Shown: positions 43,289-52,752, counted from the stretch's first letter. The stretch: 61,000 nucleotides of DNA from Clostridia bacterium (GCA_017456985.1 JAFTIH010000023.1:1-61000), one strand, 5' to 3'. Notes: a model not told the origin generated them from the sequence alone. Made by a program: numbers and translations.

Positions 43289-44320
43289 TCACCAAAAATC
43301 GGCGATGTCGAGCACCAGGCGCTCGGTCTTTTCCCAGCCGAGGCAGGGGTCGGTGATGGATTTGCCGTAGATGGCGTCGGGACCGATCTTCTGGCAGCCG
43401 TCCTCCAGGTAGCTTTCGATCATCAGACCCTTGACCATGCTCTTGACGTCGGGGCAGTGGCGGCAGCTATGCAAAACCTCCTTGGCGATGCGGATCTGCT
43501 CGAGGTACTTTTTGCCCGAGTTTGCGTGGTTGGTGTCCACGATCACGCCCATATTGGAAAGCCCCGATGCGGCGTAGATGTCGTACAGCGCACGCAGGTC
43601 CTCGTAATGGTAGTTGGGGTGCGAGGTACCGCGCTTATCGACGTAGCCGCGCAGAATGGCGTGCGCGAGCGGGTTGCCCGCGGTCTGCACCTCCCAGCCG
43701 CGATAGAGGAAGGCGTGGGGATGCTGTGCGGCGGTGATGGAGTTCATCATCACCGAGATGTCGCCGCCCGTGGGGTTTTTAAGACCTACGGGAATATCAA
43801 GTCCCGACGCGGTCAGGCGGTGCTGCTGGTTTTCTACTGAGCGCGCGCCGATGGCGACGTAGGAAAGAATATCCGACAGGTAACGGTAGTTTTCGGGGTA
43901 GAGCATTTCATCCGCGCAGGAGAAGCCCGTTTCCTCGATCGCACGGATGTGGATCTTGCGGATGGCGATGATGCCGCGAAGCAGGTCGGGTGCCTCGGTG
44001 GGGTCGGGCTGGTGGAGCATTCCCTTGTAGCCGTCGCCCGTGGTGCGGGGCTTGTTGGTGTAGATACGGGGGATGATGAGCACGCGGTCCTTCACCTTTT
44101 CCTGCAAGGTGCGCAGACGGCTGATATACTCGATCACCGCGTCCTCACGGTCTGCCGAGCAGGGACCAATAACGAGCACGAAGCGGTCGCTTTTACCCGT
44201 AAAGACGTCCGCGATCTCCTTGTCGTTTTTCGCCTTGACGGCGGCGAGGGCGTCCGAGAGCGGGAACTCCTCCTTGATGTCCTTCGGAATGGGAAGCTTG
44301 CGGATGAAATTCATATTCAT
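43289..44320 (-). CDS. aroF: DAHP synthase (AroF/G/H type)
   Basis: The 343-residue protein carries the type I DAHP synthase motifs: LVIGPCSADREDAV with the metal-binding Cys, RIYTNKPRTTGDGYKG, SVENQQHRLTASGLD and NHANSGK. It joins phosphoenolpyruvate and erythrose 4-phosphate, the first step of the shikimate pathway. It is the last gene of the aromatic operon. Which paralogue it corresponds to (F, G or H), and its feedback control, cannot be decided; the symbol marks the family only. An ATG two codons downstream is an alternative start. Confidence 0.92.
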   Translation of the reverse strand: MNMNFIRKLPIPKDIKEEFPLSDALAAVKAKNDKEIADVFTGKSDRFVLVIGPCSADREDAVIEYISRLRTLQEKVKDRVLIIPRIYTNKPRTTGDGYKGMLHQPDPTEAPDLLRGIIAIRKIHIRAIEETGFSCADEMLYPENYRYLSDILSYVAIGARSVENQQHRLTASGLDIPVGLKNPTGGDISVMMNSITAAQHPHAFLYRGWEVQTAGNPLAHAILRGYVDKRGTSHPNYHYEDLRALYDIYAASGLSNMGVIVDTNHANSGKKYLEQIRIAKEVLHSCRHCPDVKSMVKGLMIESYLEDGCQKIGPDAIYGKSITDPCLGWEKTERLVLDIADFW

Positions 44321-44371
44321 AACGGAAATCCTTTCTATAAAAGAGGGAAAATGTAAGCTTTTGTTTGCTTT

Positions 44372-45232
44372 TTATGCTTTTTTGTCAAAGAGGGTGCGGC
44401 GCGCCGAGGATTTGCGCATCATCTCGCGCATTTCTTCCCGCTTGCCGTCGGCGATAAACGAGCGCAGCTTTTCAAACTCGCCCATAAAGGTGTCCATCTG
44501 CGCAAGCAGTGCCTCGCGGTTGAGCAGAAACAGCTCACTCCACATCTCGTCGTTGATCTTGGCGATGCGCGTGAGGTCGCGGAAGGAGTCACCCGTATAG
44601 CGCTCAAGCCCGTCGCCCGCATCTGCGCTCATCAGCGTGATGGCGATGCAGTGCGTTAGCTGGGAGAGGAAGGCGATCATACGGTCGTGCTCCTCGGGGG
44701 ACAGCTCGCATACCGAGGAAAAGCCGAGCAGCCAGCCTAATTCGCGGCAAGTGCCGATCGCCTCGGGCGTGTTTTTGGGGGTGGGGGTGACGATATAGTT
44801 TGCACCGCGAAAGACGCCGTCGTCGCTATACAGCACGCCACTGCGCTCGCGTCCCGCCATCGGGTGCGCGGCGACGAACTCTACGTCGGGGCGAAGGATC
44901 TCTTGGATCTGCGTCACGACGGTGCTTTTGACACCTGTCACGTCCGTGATGAGTGCGCCGCTTTTGAAGTAGGCTTGATACCTTTCTATCCATTCAACGA
45001 AGGTGTGCGGATAGAGGGCGAAGATGATGAGGTCTGCCGCCCTTACGTAGTCCTCGTCTACCGTCGTGCGCCCATCCGTCACCATTCCTTCCTTGATGGC
45101 GTACTCGACGTCCTCCGCACGCTGCGTGATGGTGCGGATGCGGAAGCCTTGCTTGGTGAGTGCCTTGGCGTAGCTTCCGCCGATAACGCCAAGACCCACG
45201 ATCAGAATATCGGTATCCTTGTTGAGTTTCAT
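44372..45232 (-). CDS. tyrA: Prephenate dehydrogenase
   Basis: The 286-residue protein has a Rossmann motif GLGVIGGSYAKAL and the substrate segment AAHPMAGRERSGV with the conserved His. LSQLTHCIAITLMSAD follows. It lacks a fused chorismate mutase or ACT domain. It converts prephenate to 4-hydroxyphenylpyruvate with NAD(P)+, the tyrosine branch. It lies between aroA and aroF in the operon. Confidence 0.93.
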   Translation of the reverse strand: MKLNKDTDILIVGLGVIGGSYAKALTKQGFRIRTITQRAEDVEYAIKEGMVTDGRTTVDEDYVRAADLIIFALYPHTFVEWIERYQAYFKSGALITDVTGVKSTVVTQIQEILRPDVEFVAAHPMAGRERSGVLYSDDGVFRGANYIVTPTPKNTPEAIGTCRELGWLLGFSSVCELSPEEHDRMIAFLSQLTHCIAITLMSADAGDGLERYTGDSFRDLTRIAKINDEMWSELFLLNREALLAQMDTFMGEFEKLRSFIADGKREEMREMMRKSSARRTLFDKKA

Positions 45233-45252
45233 TTGCTTTACCTGCTTGTTGG

Positions 45253-46467
45253 TTATTCGTTCGTTCTTGTGAGGGAGATGCCGAGCGCCTCGAGCTTTTC
45301 AAAAACGTCGGGAAAGCTCTTGTTGACCGCCTCGGCGCCCGCAATGGTGCCGCCCGTCAATGTGCAAAGCACGGCGAGCGCCATCACGATGCGGTGGTCG
45401 TTGTGACCGTAAAGCACCTCGCGCGGTGCGTGGAAATCGCTGGGATAGACTACGGTGCTATCCTCGTCCACCGAAACGGTGGTGCCGAATTTCGCTAACT
45501 CCTCTGCCATCACGGCGGCACGGTCGCTCTCCTTGATGCGAAGACGCGCGGTCCCCGTAAAGACGGCACCGTGCCTTGCGGCGGCAACGGCAAAGAGGGT
45601 GGGACCGAGGTCGGGGCAGTCCCCGATATGGATGGTGGGTGTGCCGCGAAGGAGCATCGGGAAATATCGCTCGTAGGCGCGGTCGCCCTGTAAGGAGTCG
45701 GGACGAAGTCCCTCGACGGTGACCTCGCCGCCAAGTGCGCCGAGCGCTGCAAGATAGGATGCGCCCGAATAGTCGCCCTCCACCGTAAGCTCGCGCGGGG
45801 TGTAGGACTGTCCCCCGGGGATGGCGAGCGTATAGTCGTCAAGCCATTCGGTGCGCACGCCGAAGGCGGCAAGGGCGGTGGTCGTTAAGTCGATATAGGA
45901 ACGGCTTTCGAGTGGCGGCGTGATGCGGATAACGCTGTCCCCCGCAAGCAGGGGAAGGGCAAAGAGCAGACCGCTGATAAACTGACTGCTGACGTTGCCC
46001 GCCACGCGGTATTCTCCCGCCGTCAGCGGTCCGCGCACGACGGCGCTTTCCTCGTCGGTGGTAAACAAGAGTCCCCGCTCGCGGCAAAGCTGCTCGTAAA
46101 CGGACATTGGACGGCGAAAGAGTGCCTTGGCACCGCGAAGCATCACCGTTTTGCCCGAAAGCAGGGCGATCGGAATGAGAAAGCGAAGGGTCGAGCCGCT
46201 TTCGTTGCAGAAAAGGGGCTCCTTGGCAGAGGCGCAAAAGGCGTCCGTGCCGACGACACGGACGGTGTCGCCGCACAGCGTGCAGGACACGCCGAGCGCC
46301 GAGAGGGAGCGAATGGTCGCCTTGACGTCCTCGCTCTCGCCAACGCCTTTGATCACGCTTTCGCCCCTTGCAAGCGCGGCGCAGATGAGCAAGCGGTGCG
46401 CCATACTTTTAGAGGGCGCCGCTCGCACGGCACCGCGTGCGACGGAGGGATGAATGGTCACGGTCAT
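45253..46467 (-). CDS. aroA: 5-enolpyruvylshikimate-3-phosphate synthase
   Basis: The 404-residue protein has SKSMAHRLLICAALA near the N-terminus, NESGSTLRFLIPIAL, and GAAFEVR-equivalent segments such as YSGASYLAALGALGG. KESDRAAVMAEELAK and GHNDHRIVMALAVL are also conserved. It transfers enolpyruvate to shikimate 3-phosphate and is the target of glyphosate in sensitive forms. The gene starts one base after the aroQ stop, so the two are coupled. Confidence 0.95.
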   Translation of the reverse strand: MTVTIHPSVARGAVRAAPSKSMAHRLLICAALARGESVIKGVGESEDVKATIRSLSALGVSCTLCGDTVRVVGTDAFCASAKEPLFCNESGSTLRFLIPIALLSGKTVMLRGAKALFRRPMSVYEQLCRERGLLFTTDEESAVVRGPLTAGEYRVAGNVSSQFISGLLFALPLLAGDSVIRITPPLESRSYIDLTTTALAAFGVRTEWLDDYTLAIPGGQSYTPRELTVEGDYSGASYLAALGALGGEVTVEGLRPDSLQGDRAYERYFPMLLRGTPTIHIGDCPDLGPTLFAVAAARHGAVFTGTARLRIKESDRAAVMAEELAKFGTTVSVDEDSTVVYPSDFHAPREVLYGHNDHRIVMALAVLCTLTGGTIAGAEAVNKSFPDVFEKLEALGISLTRTNE

Positions 46468-46468
46468 C

Positions 46469-46912
46469 TTATTTCGCGCCTCCCTTGTAAGAGAGAAGGA
46501 GATCGATCGCTTCGAGATATCCCGCCGTGCCGTGACCGCTGACGGTGCCGATGCACGCCGCGCGGATATAGCTTACCTGACGGAAGTCCTCGCGGGCGCT
46601 GACGTCCGAGATATGCACCTCGACCGTGGGGATGGAGGTCGCCTTGACGGCGTCAAGCAGGGCGATGCTCGTGTGCGTATAGGCACCCGGGTTGATGACG
46701 ATGCCGTCGATCTTCTCAAAAAAGCCTTGATGGATATAGTCTACGAGCGCTCCCTCGTGATTGCTTTGAAGACAGCATACCTCGACGCCGCGCTCGCGGC
46801 AATATTGCTCGATGCGTCCGACGAGCGCGTCGTAGCTCTCGTCGCCGTAAATTCCCGGCTCACGCACGCCGAGCAGATTGAGGTTGGGTCCGTTTAGTAT
46901 GTAAATTTTCAA
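46469..46912 (-). CDS. aroQ: Type II 3-dehydroquinate dehydratase
   Basis: The 147-residue protein begins MKIYILNGPNLNLLGVREP, encoded from TTG, which overlaps the aroE-aroK stop as TTGA. Conserved parts are YGDESYDALV, NPGAYTHTSIALLDAV and EVHISDVSAREDFRQ, with the catalytic Tyr and His. It makes 3-dehydroshikimate. The type II dodecameric form is common in Firmicutes. Confidence 0.95.
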   Translation of the reverse strand: MKIYILNGPNLNLLGVREPGIYGDESYDALVGRIEQYCRERGVEVCCLQSNHEGALVDYIHQGFFEKIDGIVINPGAYTHTSIALLDAVKATSIPTVEVHISDVSAREDFRQVSYIRAACIGTVSGHGTAGYLEAIDLLLSYKGGAK

Positions 46913-48153
46913 GAGAAAAGCTCCTTTTTGATTTGTGCTATCGTGTCGGGAAGATACCCGTTTGGCTTCACCGTGACGTCGGCGGCGGCGAGATAGAGGG
47001 GAAGCCGCTCACGGTAGCGCGCTTCGATTGCCTCGCGCGTGGAAGCGGTGGGACGGTCGGCGGTGGGGTAAAGGCTGTCAAGATCGCGGTCAAGGAAGAA
47101 CAGCCGCCCGTTTTGTTTTAAGCGCGCGACGTTTTCGCTTCGTAATACGACGCCGCCGCCCGTGGCGATGATGAGTCCCGTTTTTGCGGCGTATTTGGCG
47201 ACCGTTTCTGCTTCAAGGTCGCGAAAGCGTGCCTCGCCGTCCTCGCGGAAGATGGTGGGAATGTCGCGCCCCGCGTCTGCGACGAGCGCCGCGTCAAGGT
47301 CGATAAGCTCGCGATTCAATTCGCGCGCGAGCGCCCGTCCCGCCGTCGTTTTGCCCGAGGCGGGCATCCCGATCAGCACGACGTTTTCCTTGCTCCGCAA
47401 AATGCGCTTGTAGGTGTTTGAAAGTGCCGCAGAGGAAAGGCTCTTGTCAAGAAAGATCTCGGCGGCGCGAAAGGCTTGTGCGACGAGCATATACAGTCCG
47501 CCCGACGCGGGGATCCCGCGCGCGAGCGCATCCTGAACGAGTCGGGTGCGAAGGGGATTATACACGGCGTCAAAGACGCACGAAAGGGCGGGGAACGCGT
47601 CAAGCGAAATGGGGGACGCGTCCGCATTCGGATACATACCCACGGGGGTGGTATTGAAGATCACGGCGGCGTCGGTGTGATGCGCAAGGGCTTCCTCGTA
47701 AGAAACGGTGTCCTCCTCGCGCGGGGTACGGCTGACACGCAAGATCGACGCGGCGCCCAAAGAGCGAAGCGCGGCGCGCGCCGTGAGCGAGGTGCCGCCC
47801 GTGCCGAGGATGAGCGCCTTTTTGCCCGCAAGAGAGGTGACGCCCATTTTGGCAAGCGCGGCGCAGATGCCGTAAAAATCCGTGTTGTAGCCGTAGAGCT
47901 TGCCCTCGCGGTTGACGACGGTGTTGACCGCGCCGATCTCCTTTGCCTCGGGAGAGATCTGTGCAAGATAGGGGATCACCGCCTGCTTGTAGGGGATGGT
48001 GACGTTGACGGCGCGAAATGCGCGCTTGGTGAGAAAGTCGTCAAGGTCCCCCTTCGGGATCTCGCACAAGGTGTAATCGTAGTCGGCAAGAAGGGTGTGG
48101 ATCTCCTTTGAAAAGCTGTGTCCCAGCTTCTCGCCTATCAGTCCATATTCCAT
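46909..48153 (-). CDS. aroEK: Shikimate dehydrogenase - shikimate kinase fusion
   Basis: The 414-residue protein joins two pathway enzymes. Residues 1-250 are AroE: GEKLGHSFSKEIHTLL, VTIPYKQAV with catalytic Lys56, YNTDFYG with Asp92, ILGTGGTSLTARAAL and NTTPVGMYPN. Residues about 257-414 are AroK with P-loop GMPASGKTT (262-270), DLDAAL and a TGGGVVLR segment. Fusion channels 3-dehydroshikimate through shikimate to its phosphate. Both active sites look complete. The gene lies between aroC and aroQ. Confidence 0.93.
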   Translation of the reverse strand: MEYGLIGEKLGHSFSKEIHTLLADYDYTLCEIPKGDLDDFLTKRAFRAVNVTIPYKQAVIPYLAQISPEAKEIGAVNTVVNREGKLYGYNTDFYGICAALAKMGVTSLAGKKALILGTGGTSLTARAALRSLGAASILRVSRTPREEDTVSYEEALAHHTDAAVIFNTTPVGMYPNADASPISLDAFPALSCVFDAVYNPLRTRLVQDALARGIPASGGLYMLVAQAFRAAEIFLDKSLSSAALSNTYKRILRSKENVVLIGMPASGKTTAGRALARELNRELIDLDAALVADAGRDIPTIFREDGEARFRDLEAETVAKYAAKTGLIIATGGGVVLRSENVARLKQNGRLFFLDRDLDSLYPTADRPTASTREAIEARYRERLPLYLAAADVTVKPNGYLPDTIAQIKKELFS

Positions 48154-48180
48154 ATGAACTCCTTTTTTGTAAACAATTCT

Positions 48181-49278
48181 TTACTTTTTGGGGGATAAAT
48201 AGTCGGTACCGTAACGCTGTGCAAGCAGGTCACACAGCACGAGGGCGGTGACCGCATCGATAACGGCACGGGCACGATGCACGATGCAAGGGTCGTGCCT
48301 GCCGCCGAGCGCGAGCGTTTCGTTTTTGCCCGTGTCAAGCGAAACGGTCAATTGTTCCTTGTAAATAGAGGGGGTGGGCTTAACGGCAGTGCGGAAGACG
48401 ATGGGAGCGCCGTTCGTGATGCCACCGTAAATGCCGCCCGCGCGGTTGGTGAGGGTGGTCGCGCCGTTCCCTTCCGCACGCATCGGGTCGTTTGCCTCGC
48501 TTCCGCGCATCTTCGTCAGGGCAAAGCCGTCGCCGAATTCCACACCCTTAACGGCGGGAACGGAAAAGAGCATATGCGAAAGCTGGCTTTCCACGCTGTC
48601 GAAGTAGGGCTCGCCCACGCCTGAGGGCATCCCCAGCACGACGGTTTCAAGCACGCCGCCCACGCTGTCGCCCTCACCCGCGGCGGCAAGGATATACTCC
48701 TGCATTGCGGCGGCGCGTGCGTCGTCGAGCACGGGGAAGGTGGTTTCGTTGAGCGCGGCAAAATCCGCCGCAAGATCGGCGAAATCGCGGTCACGGATCT
48801 CGCCGAGCGAAGAAATGTGCGTGCCGAGCGTGATGCCGAGAGCCGCAAGCGCCTCTTTTGCGATCGCACCCGCCGCGACGAGGGGCGCCGTGATGCGTCC
48901 CGAAAAATGTCCGCCGCCGCGAAAGTCCTCAAAGCCGTGGTATTTGCAATGCGCGGTATAGTCCGCGTGACCCGGGCGCGCGAGGCGGGGGGCGTTTTCA
49001 TAATCGGTACTGCGCTTTGCGCTGTTGGGAATGAGAATGCACAGAGGTGTCCCCGTGGTCACCCCGCGAAAGACGCCGCTGACGATGCGGAAGGAATCGC
49101 TCTCCACGCGTGCGGTAGAGATCCGTCCCGCGGGGCGGCGGAGCGACAGCGCGTGCGCGATGGCGTCCTCTTTTACGGGGATGCCGGGGGCAAGCCCGTC
49201 GATGACACAGCCGATCTCTTCTCCGTGACTCTCACCAAAGAGGGTAACGGCAACGCTTTGTCCAATGGTGTTTTTCAT
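48181..49278 (-). CDS. aroC: Chorismate synthase
   Basis: The 365-residue protein has the family signatures GESHGEEIGCVIDGL, RPGHADYTAHCKYHGFEDFRGGGHFSGR (given here in two parts: RPGHADYTAHCKYHG and EDFRGGGHFSGR), and RHDPCIVHRA. It makes chorismate from EPSP with reduced FMN. The gene follows aroB in the operon after 18 bases. Confidence 0.96.
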   Translation of the reverse strand: MKNTIGQSVAVTLFGESHGEEIGCVIDGLAPGIPVKEDAIAHALSLRRPAGRISTARVESDSFRIVSGVFRGVTTGTPLCILIPNSAKRSTDYENAPRLARPGHADYTAHCKYHGFEDFRGGGHFSGRITAPLVAAGAIAKEALAALGITLGTHISSLGEIRDRDFADLAADFAALNETTFPVLDDARAAAMQEYILAAAGEGDSVGGVLETVVLGMPSGVGEPYFDSVESQLSHMLFSVPAVKGVEFGDGFALTKMRGSEANDPMRAEGNGATTLTNRAGGIYGGITNGAPIVFRTAVKPTPSIYKEQLTVSLDTGKNETLALGGRHDPCIVHRARAVIDAVTALVLCDLLAQRYGTDYLSPKK

Positions 49279-49296
49279 ATGAGTATGCCTTTCGGT

Positions 49297-50355
49297 TCAT
49301 TTTTGGGGGAAGGCGGTGTCCATCCGCGCGCCGATCTCGCTTACGGTCAGCGTTTCAAAGCGGAAGGAGCCGATCTTGTCAACGAAAACGGTACCGATCC
49401 CCGTCGCCTCTGCCTTTTTGTCGTGGACGAGCGCGGCAAGGATCTTATCCTTGGGAAGCGCGGTGCTCGTGGGGAGCGCGAGCGCGCGGAGAATGGGCAG
49501 AAGGCGGGCGCGGACGGCATCCGAGCACATCGGAAGCATACCGAGCGCGACGCATTCGCCGTGATACAGTCCGTTTTCTCTTGCATCGGTGGCTTCGTTT
49601 TCGTCAAAGCCCGCAAGCGTTTCGATGCCGTGTCCCACGGTGTGTCCGAAGTTGAGCACGCGGCGAAGTCCTGCCTCGCGCTCATCCTCCTCGACGACGC
49701 TTTTCTTGATATTTAAGGCGGCAACGATCACCTCTTCAAGGCGCTCTTCGGCGTTCCCCTCTTCAAAGAGGGAAAAGAGCGCGGCGTCCGAGGTCGCCGC
49801 CATTTTGAGTGCTTCGCACAGCCCCGCGGAGATCTGTCGGCGGGGAAGGGTAGAAAGCACGTCGGGGTCGATCAGCACCGCGCGCGGCGGATAAAAGGCG
49901 CCGACGCAGTTTTTGATGCCGTCAAGGTTGACGGCTACCTTGCCGCCGATGGAGGAGTCCACCTGCGAAAGGAGCGTGGTGGGAACGTTGTAAAAATCAA
50001 TGCCGCGCATATAGACGGAGGCGGCGAACCCCGCAAGGTCACCCACCACGCCGCCGCCGACGGCGACCACGCAGTCGCGTCTTGTGAAGCCTGCGTCAAG
50101 TATTTTGCGGCAAAGCATTTCAAGCACGGCGAAGCTTTTACTGCCCTCCCCCGTGGGTACGGTCACGACCAGGGGCTTGGCGGCGGCAGATGCGACCGCC
50201 TCGGCATAGGCGCGAGGAACGCCCTCGTCCGTGACGACCAAGGTGCGGCGGTCAAGGGAAAACAGTGTCCCGACTGCACCGAGCATACCGCGACCTACGG
50301 TGATGGGGTAGGAGCCGCCCGCCGTGCGGACGGTCAAGCGTGTAACGTTTGACAT
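49297..50355 (-). CDS. aroB: 3-dehydroquinate synthase
   Basis: The 352-residue protein has AVGGGVVGDLAGFAASVYMRG near the middle (a shorter core is GGGVVGDLAGF), PTTLLSQVDSSIGGKVAVN, and zinc ligands in NFGHTVGHGIE and YHGECVALGM. It closes DAHP to 3-dehydroquinate using NAD+ as a catalyst. It lies between pheA and aroC in the operon. Confidence 0.96.
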   Translation of the reverse strand: MSNVTRLTVRTAGGSYPITVGRGMLGAVGTLFSLDRRTLVVTDEGVPRAYAEAVASAAAKPLVVTVPTGEGSKSFAVLEMLCRKILDAGFTRRDCVVAVGGGVVGDLAGFAASVYMRGIDFYNVPTTLLSQVDSSIGGKVAVNLDGIKNCVGAFYPPRAVLIDPDVLSTLPRRQISAGLCEALKMAATSDAALFSLFEEGNAEERLEEVIVAALNIKKSVVEEDEREAGLRRVLNFGHTVGHGIETLAGFDENEATDARENGLYHGECVALGMLPMCSDAVRARLLPILRALALPTSTALPKDKILAALVHDKKAEATGIGTVFVDKIGSFRFETLTVSEIGARMDTAFPQK

Positions 50356-50370
50356 AACAAAACTCTCTTT

Positions 50371-51477
50371 TCAGCTTAAAATGAGGGCGGGGGAGTCGGT
50401 GTAGGTGCCCGACACCTTGATCGCGTCGCAGAAGGCGGCGAGTGCGGCAAGCATTGCCTTGCCCTGGCTCGTATCGACGTTGCCCTCTGCTTCGGCGTAG
50501 AAGTAGTAGCTCCACATATGGTTTTTGGTGGGGCGGCTGCGAAGCGTACGCAGGTTGAAGCCGAACTTACCGATGACGTCAAGCGCTTTTGCGAGCGAGC
50601 CCGCCTCGTTCTTGACGGTGAAGGTGAGAATAAATCTGCCCGCGCCTGCCACGCTTTCGGGAATGGGATGACGCGCACGGGTAAATACGGCGAAGCGCGT
50701 AGTGTTGCCCGCGCTTTCGTTGATGGCGCGCGAAAGCACCGAGAGCCCCCACAGCGCGGCGTTGTCCTCGCCTGCGATGGCGGCAACGCTCATATCCCCC
50801 GCCTCGGCGACCCGCTTTGCGGCGAGTGCGGTATTCTCCGCCTCGACCGTTTTCCAGCCGTGCTCACGGATAAAGGCACTGCACTGGGAGAGTGCTTGGG
50901 GATGGCTGACGACCGTTTTAATATCGGCGAGCGTTGCACCCTTGACGCAAAGCAGGTTTTGCGTTACCGACAGGTCGTACATTCCCGAAACGGAAAGCGA
51001 GCCCGAGAAGAGCAGGTCCGTGACCTGTGCGACCTCACCCGCGAAGGAGTTTTCAATGGGAAGAACGGCGGCGTAGCAGGCACCGCTTTCCACTGCACGG
51101 TAGGCGCTCTCAAAATCGGGATAGCCCACCGCCTCACCCTCGGGGAAGATGCGCGTGGCGGCAGAGTGTGCAAACGCGCCCTCGGTGCCGCTGTATGCGA
51201 CGCGCATTCCTTCGAGTAACAGGCTTTGATAGCTGCGGCAGACTGCCATCAGGCTTTTTTGAAAGGTGACGTAGTATTCCTTCAAGGATTCGTCCTCGAT
51301 GCGGGCGACACCGCTCGCGATCACCGCCGCCTCGCGTGCGGCGTCAAGGATGGGGAGCCCGTGCTCCTTTTTATATGCGGCGACCTCGCGCGAGGCGCAA
51401 AGGCGCTCCTCGAAAAGACGCGCCATTTCGGCGTCCACGCGGTTGATCACTTCTCTTGCTTTTTGTAAGCGGTCCAT
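50371..51477 (-). CDS. pheA: Bifunctional chorismate mutase / prephenate dehydratase
   Basis: The 368-residue protein has three domains: an AroQ-type chorismate mutase (about 1-85, INRVDAEMARLFEERL), prephenate dehydratase (about 90-270, VAYSGTEGAFAHSAA, LPIENSFAGEV, TVVSHPQALSQC) and a C-terminal ACT domain (about 280-360, RSRPTKNHMWSYYFY). It makes phenylpyruvate, and the ACT domain suggests feedback by phenylalanine. The mutase also supplies prephenate for tyrA. Confidence 0.94.
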   Translation of the reverse strand: MDRLQKAREVINRVDAEMARLFEERLCASREVAAYKKEHGLPILDAAREAAVIASGVARIEDESLKEYYVTFQKSLMAVCRSYQSLLLEGMRVAYSGTEGAFAHSAATRIFPEGEAVGYPDFESAYRAVESGACYAAVLPIENSFAGEVAQVTDLLFSGSLSVSGMYDLSVTQNLLCVKGATLADIKTVVSHPQALSQCSAFIREHGWKTVEAENTALAAKRVAEAGDMSVAAIAGEDNAALWGLSVLSRAINESAGNTTRFAVFTRARHPIPESVAGAGRFILTFTVKNEAGSLAKALDVIGKFGFNLRTLRSRPTKNHMWSYYFYAEAEGNVDTSQGKAMLAALAAFCDAIKVSGTYTDSPALILS

Positions 51478-51512
51478 AAAAAACTCCTTTTGCTTGGCGA
51501 AGACAAGCGGGA

Positions 51513-52703
51513 TCAGTGTAAGCCGTACTCCTTGGCGAGCGCCGCGAAGGCGGGCAGGGAGCGGCGGATCTGCTCGGTGGTCACGCAGTATGCGATGCGC
51601 ACGTAGCCCGGGCAGGCAAAGTCGTCACCCGGCACGAGAAGAAGCTCGTACTTCTTGGCGCGCTCGCAGAAGGCGTTCGCGTCGGGCTCGGGGGATTTCA
51701 TAAAGAGGTAGAAGGCGCCCTCGGGCTTCTTTAAGGTAAAGCCGTAATCGGAAAGCCCCTCGTAAAGCAGGTCGCGGTTGGTCTTGTAGGTGTCAATATC
51801 GGCAGTCAAGCCGAGGCACGCAGGCAACAGCTTTTGGAAAAGGCTGGGCGCGCACACGTAGCCGAGCGATCTGCCCGCGCCGCAAACGGCGGCATATACC
51901 GCGTCGTGCTCCTTTGCCGTGGGGGACACGAGCACGTAGCCGATGCGCTCACCCGGCAGGGAAAGCGATTTCGAGAAGGAGTAGCAAACAAGCGTGTCGT
52001 CGTAGTAGCGGGTCGCGTAAGGAACCGTCACACCGTCGTAAACCAGCTCGCGATAGGGCTCGTCCGCGATCAGGTAGATCACGTGTCCGTATTTTGCTTC
52101 TGCCGCGCGAAGCGCGTCAGCAAGGCGGATGAGCGACGCTTCCGAAATGACGGCGCCCGAGGGGTTGTTCGGGGAGTTGATGATGACGGCGGCGGTGCGC
52201 GCCGAGAGGGCGTCGGCAAGCGCGTCAAAGTTGATCTCAAAGTTTTCTTCGTCCGCAGGAACGACGCAAAGCGATGCGCCCGCCTGCTCGGTAAAGACGC
52301 GGTATTCGGGGAAGAAGGGCGCAAAGGCGATGACCTCCTCACCCTCGCCTGCAACGGCGGAAAGGCAAGCCGAGAGGGAAGCGGCGGCGCCCACCGTCAT
52401 ATAAAGGTCGCCGACGCTTGCGCCGACGCCGTAGGTCTTGTTTAAGTAATCTGCGATGGCGCGTCTGACGCCTGCGTCACCGGGGGCGGAGGTGTAGCCG
52501 TGCAAAGCGACCGAGTCGGTCGCCGACAACAGGCGGATGAGCTCCTCGTTCACCGCGTCGGGCGCGGGAACGCTGGGGTTGCCGAGGCTGAAATCAAAAA
52601 CGTTTTCGGCGCCGATCGCGGCACGACGCGCGTTGCCGTATTCAAAGATCTCGCGGATGACGGAGCGTTTTTCTCCAAGTGCTTGCATTTTTTTTACGAT
52701 CAT
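51513..52703 (-). CDS. Pyridoxal phosphate aminotransferase, probably for aromatic amino acids
   Basis: The 396-residue protein starts at MIVKKMQALGEKRS with AAAGGAGACG upstream; an upstream extension was rejected because it would run through the promoter and operator. It belongs to class I aminotransferases: INSPNNPSGAVI, and YSFSKSLSLPGERIGYV with the PLP lysine. Heading an operon that ends in phenyl- and 4-hydroxyphenyl-pyruvate, it probably makes phenylalanine and tyrosine from these with glutamate or aspartate. Sequence alone does not fix its specificity. Confidence 0.85.
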   Translation of the reverse strand: MIVKKMQALGEKRSVIREIFEYGNARRAAIGAENVFDFSLGNPSVPAPDAVNEELIRLLSATDSVALHGYTSAPGDAGVRRAIADYLNKTYGVGASVGDLYMTVGAAASLSACLSAVAGEGEEVIAFAPFFPEYRVFTEQAGASLCVVPADEENFEINFDALADALSARTAAVIINSPNNPSGAVISEASLIRLADALRAAEAKYGHVIYLIADEPYRELVYDGVTVPYATRYYDDTLVCYSFSKSLSLPGERIGYVLVSPTAKEHDAVYAAVCGAGRSLGYVCAPSLFQKLLPACLGLTADIDTYKTNRDLLYEGLSDYGFTLKKPEGAFYLFMKSPEPDANAFCERAKKYELLLVPGDDFACPGYVRIAYCVTTEQIRRSLPAFAALAKEYGLH

Positions 52704-52722
52704 TGGTTCGTCTCCTTTTGTG

Positions 52723-52737
52723 GTTAACATTGTTAAC
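52723..52737. promoter_or_regulatory. Palindromic operator in the aro operon leader
   Basis: GTTAACATTGTTAAC is a perfect seven-plus-seven palindrome around one base. It lies about 10-24 bases downstream of the predicted aro start site. A close relative sits at the same distance after the tetR promoter. Confidence 0.65.
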
Positions 52738-52752
52738 TCGTTGATTGACGCC

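Noticed and set aside
52704-52752. T-box or attenuator in front of the aro operon
   Set aside because: The predicted leader is only about 40 bases, too short for a T-box, and contains the palindrome instead.
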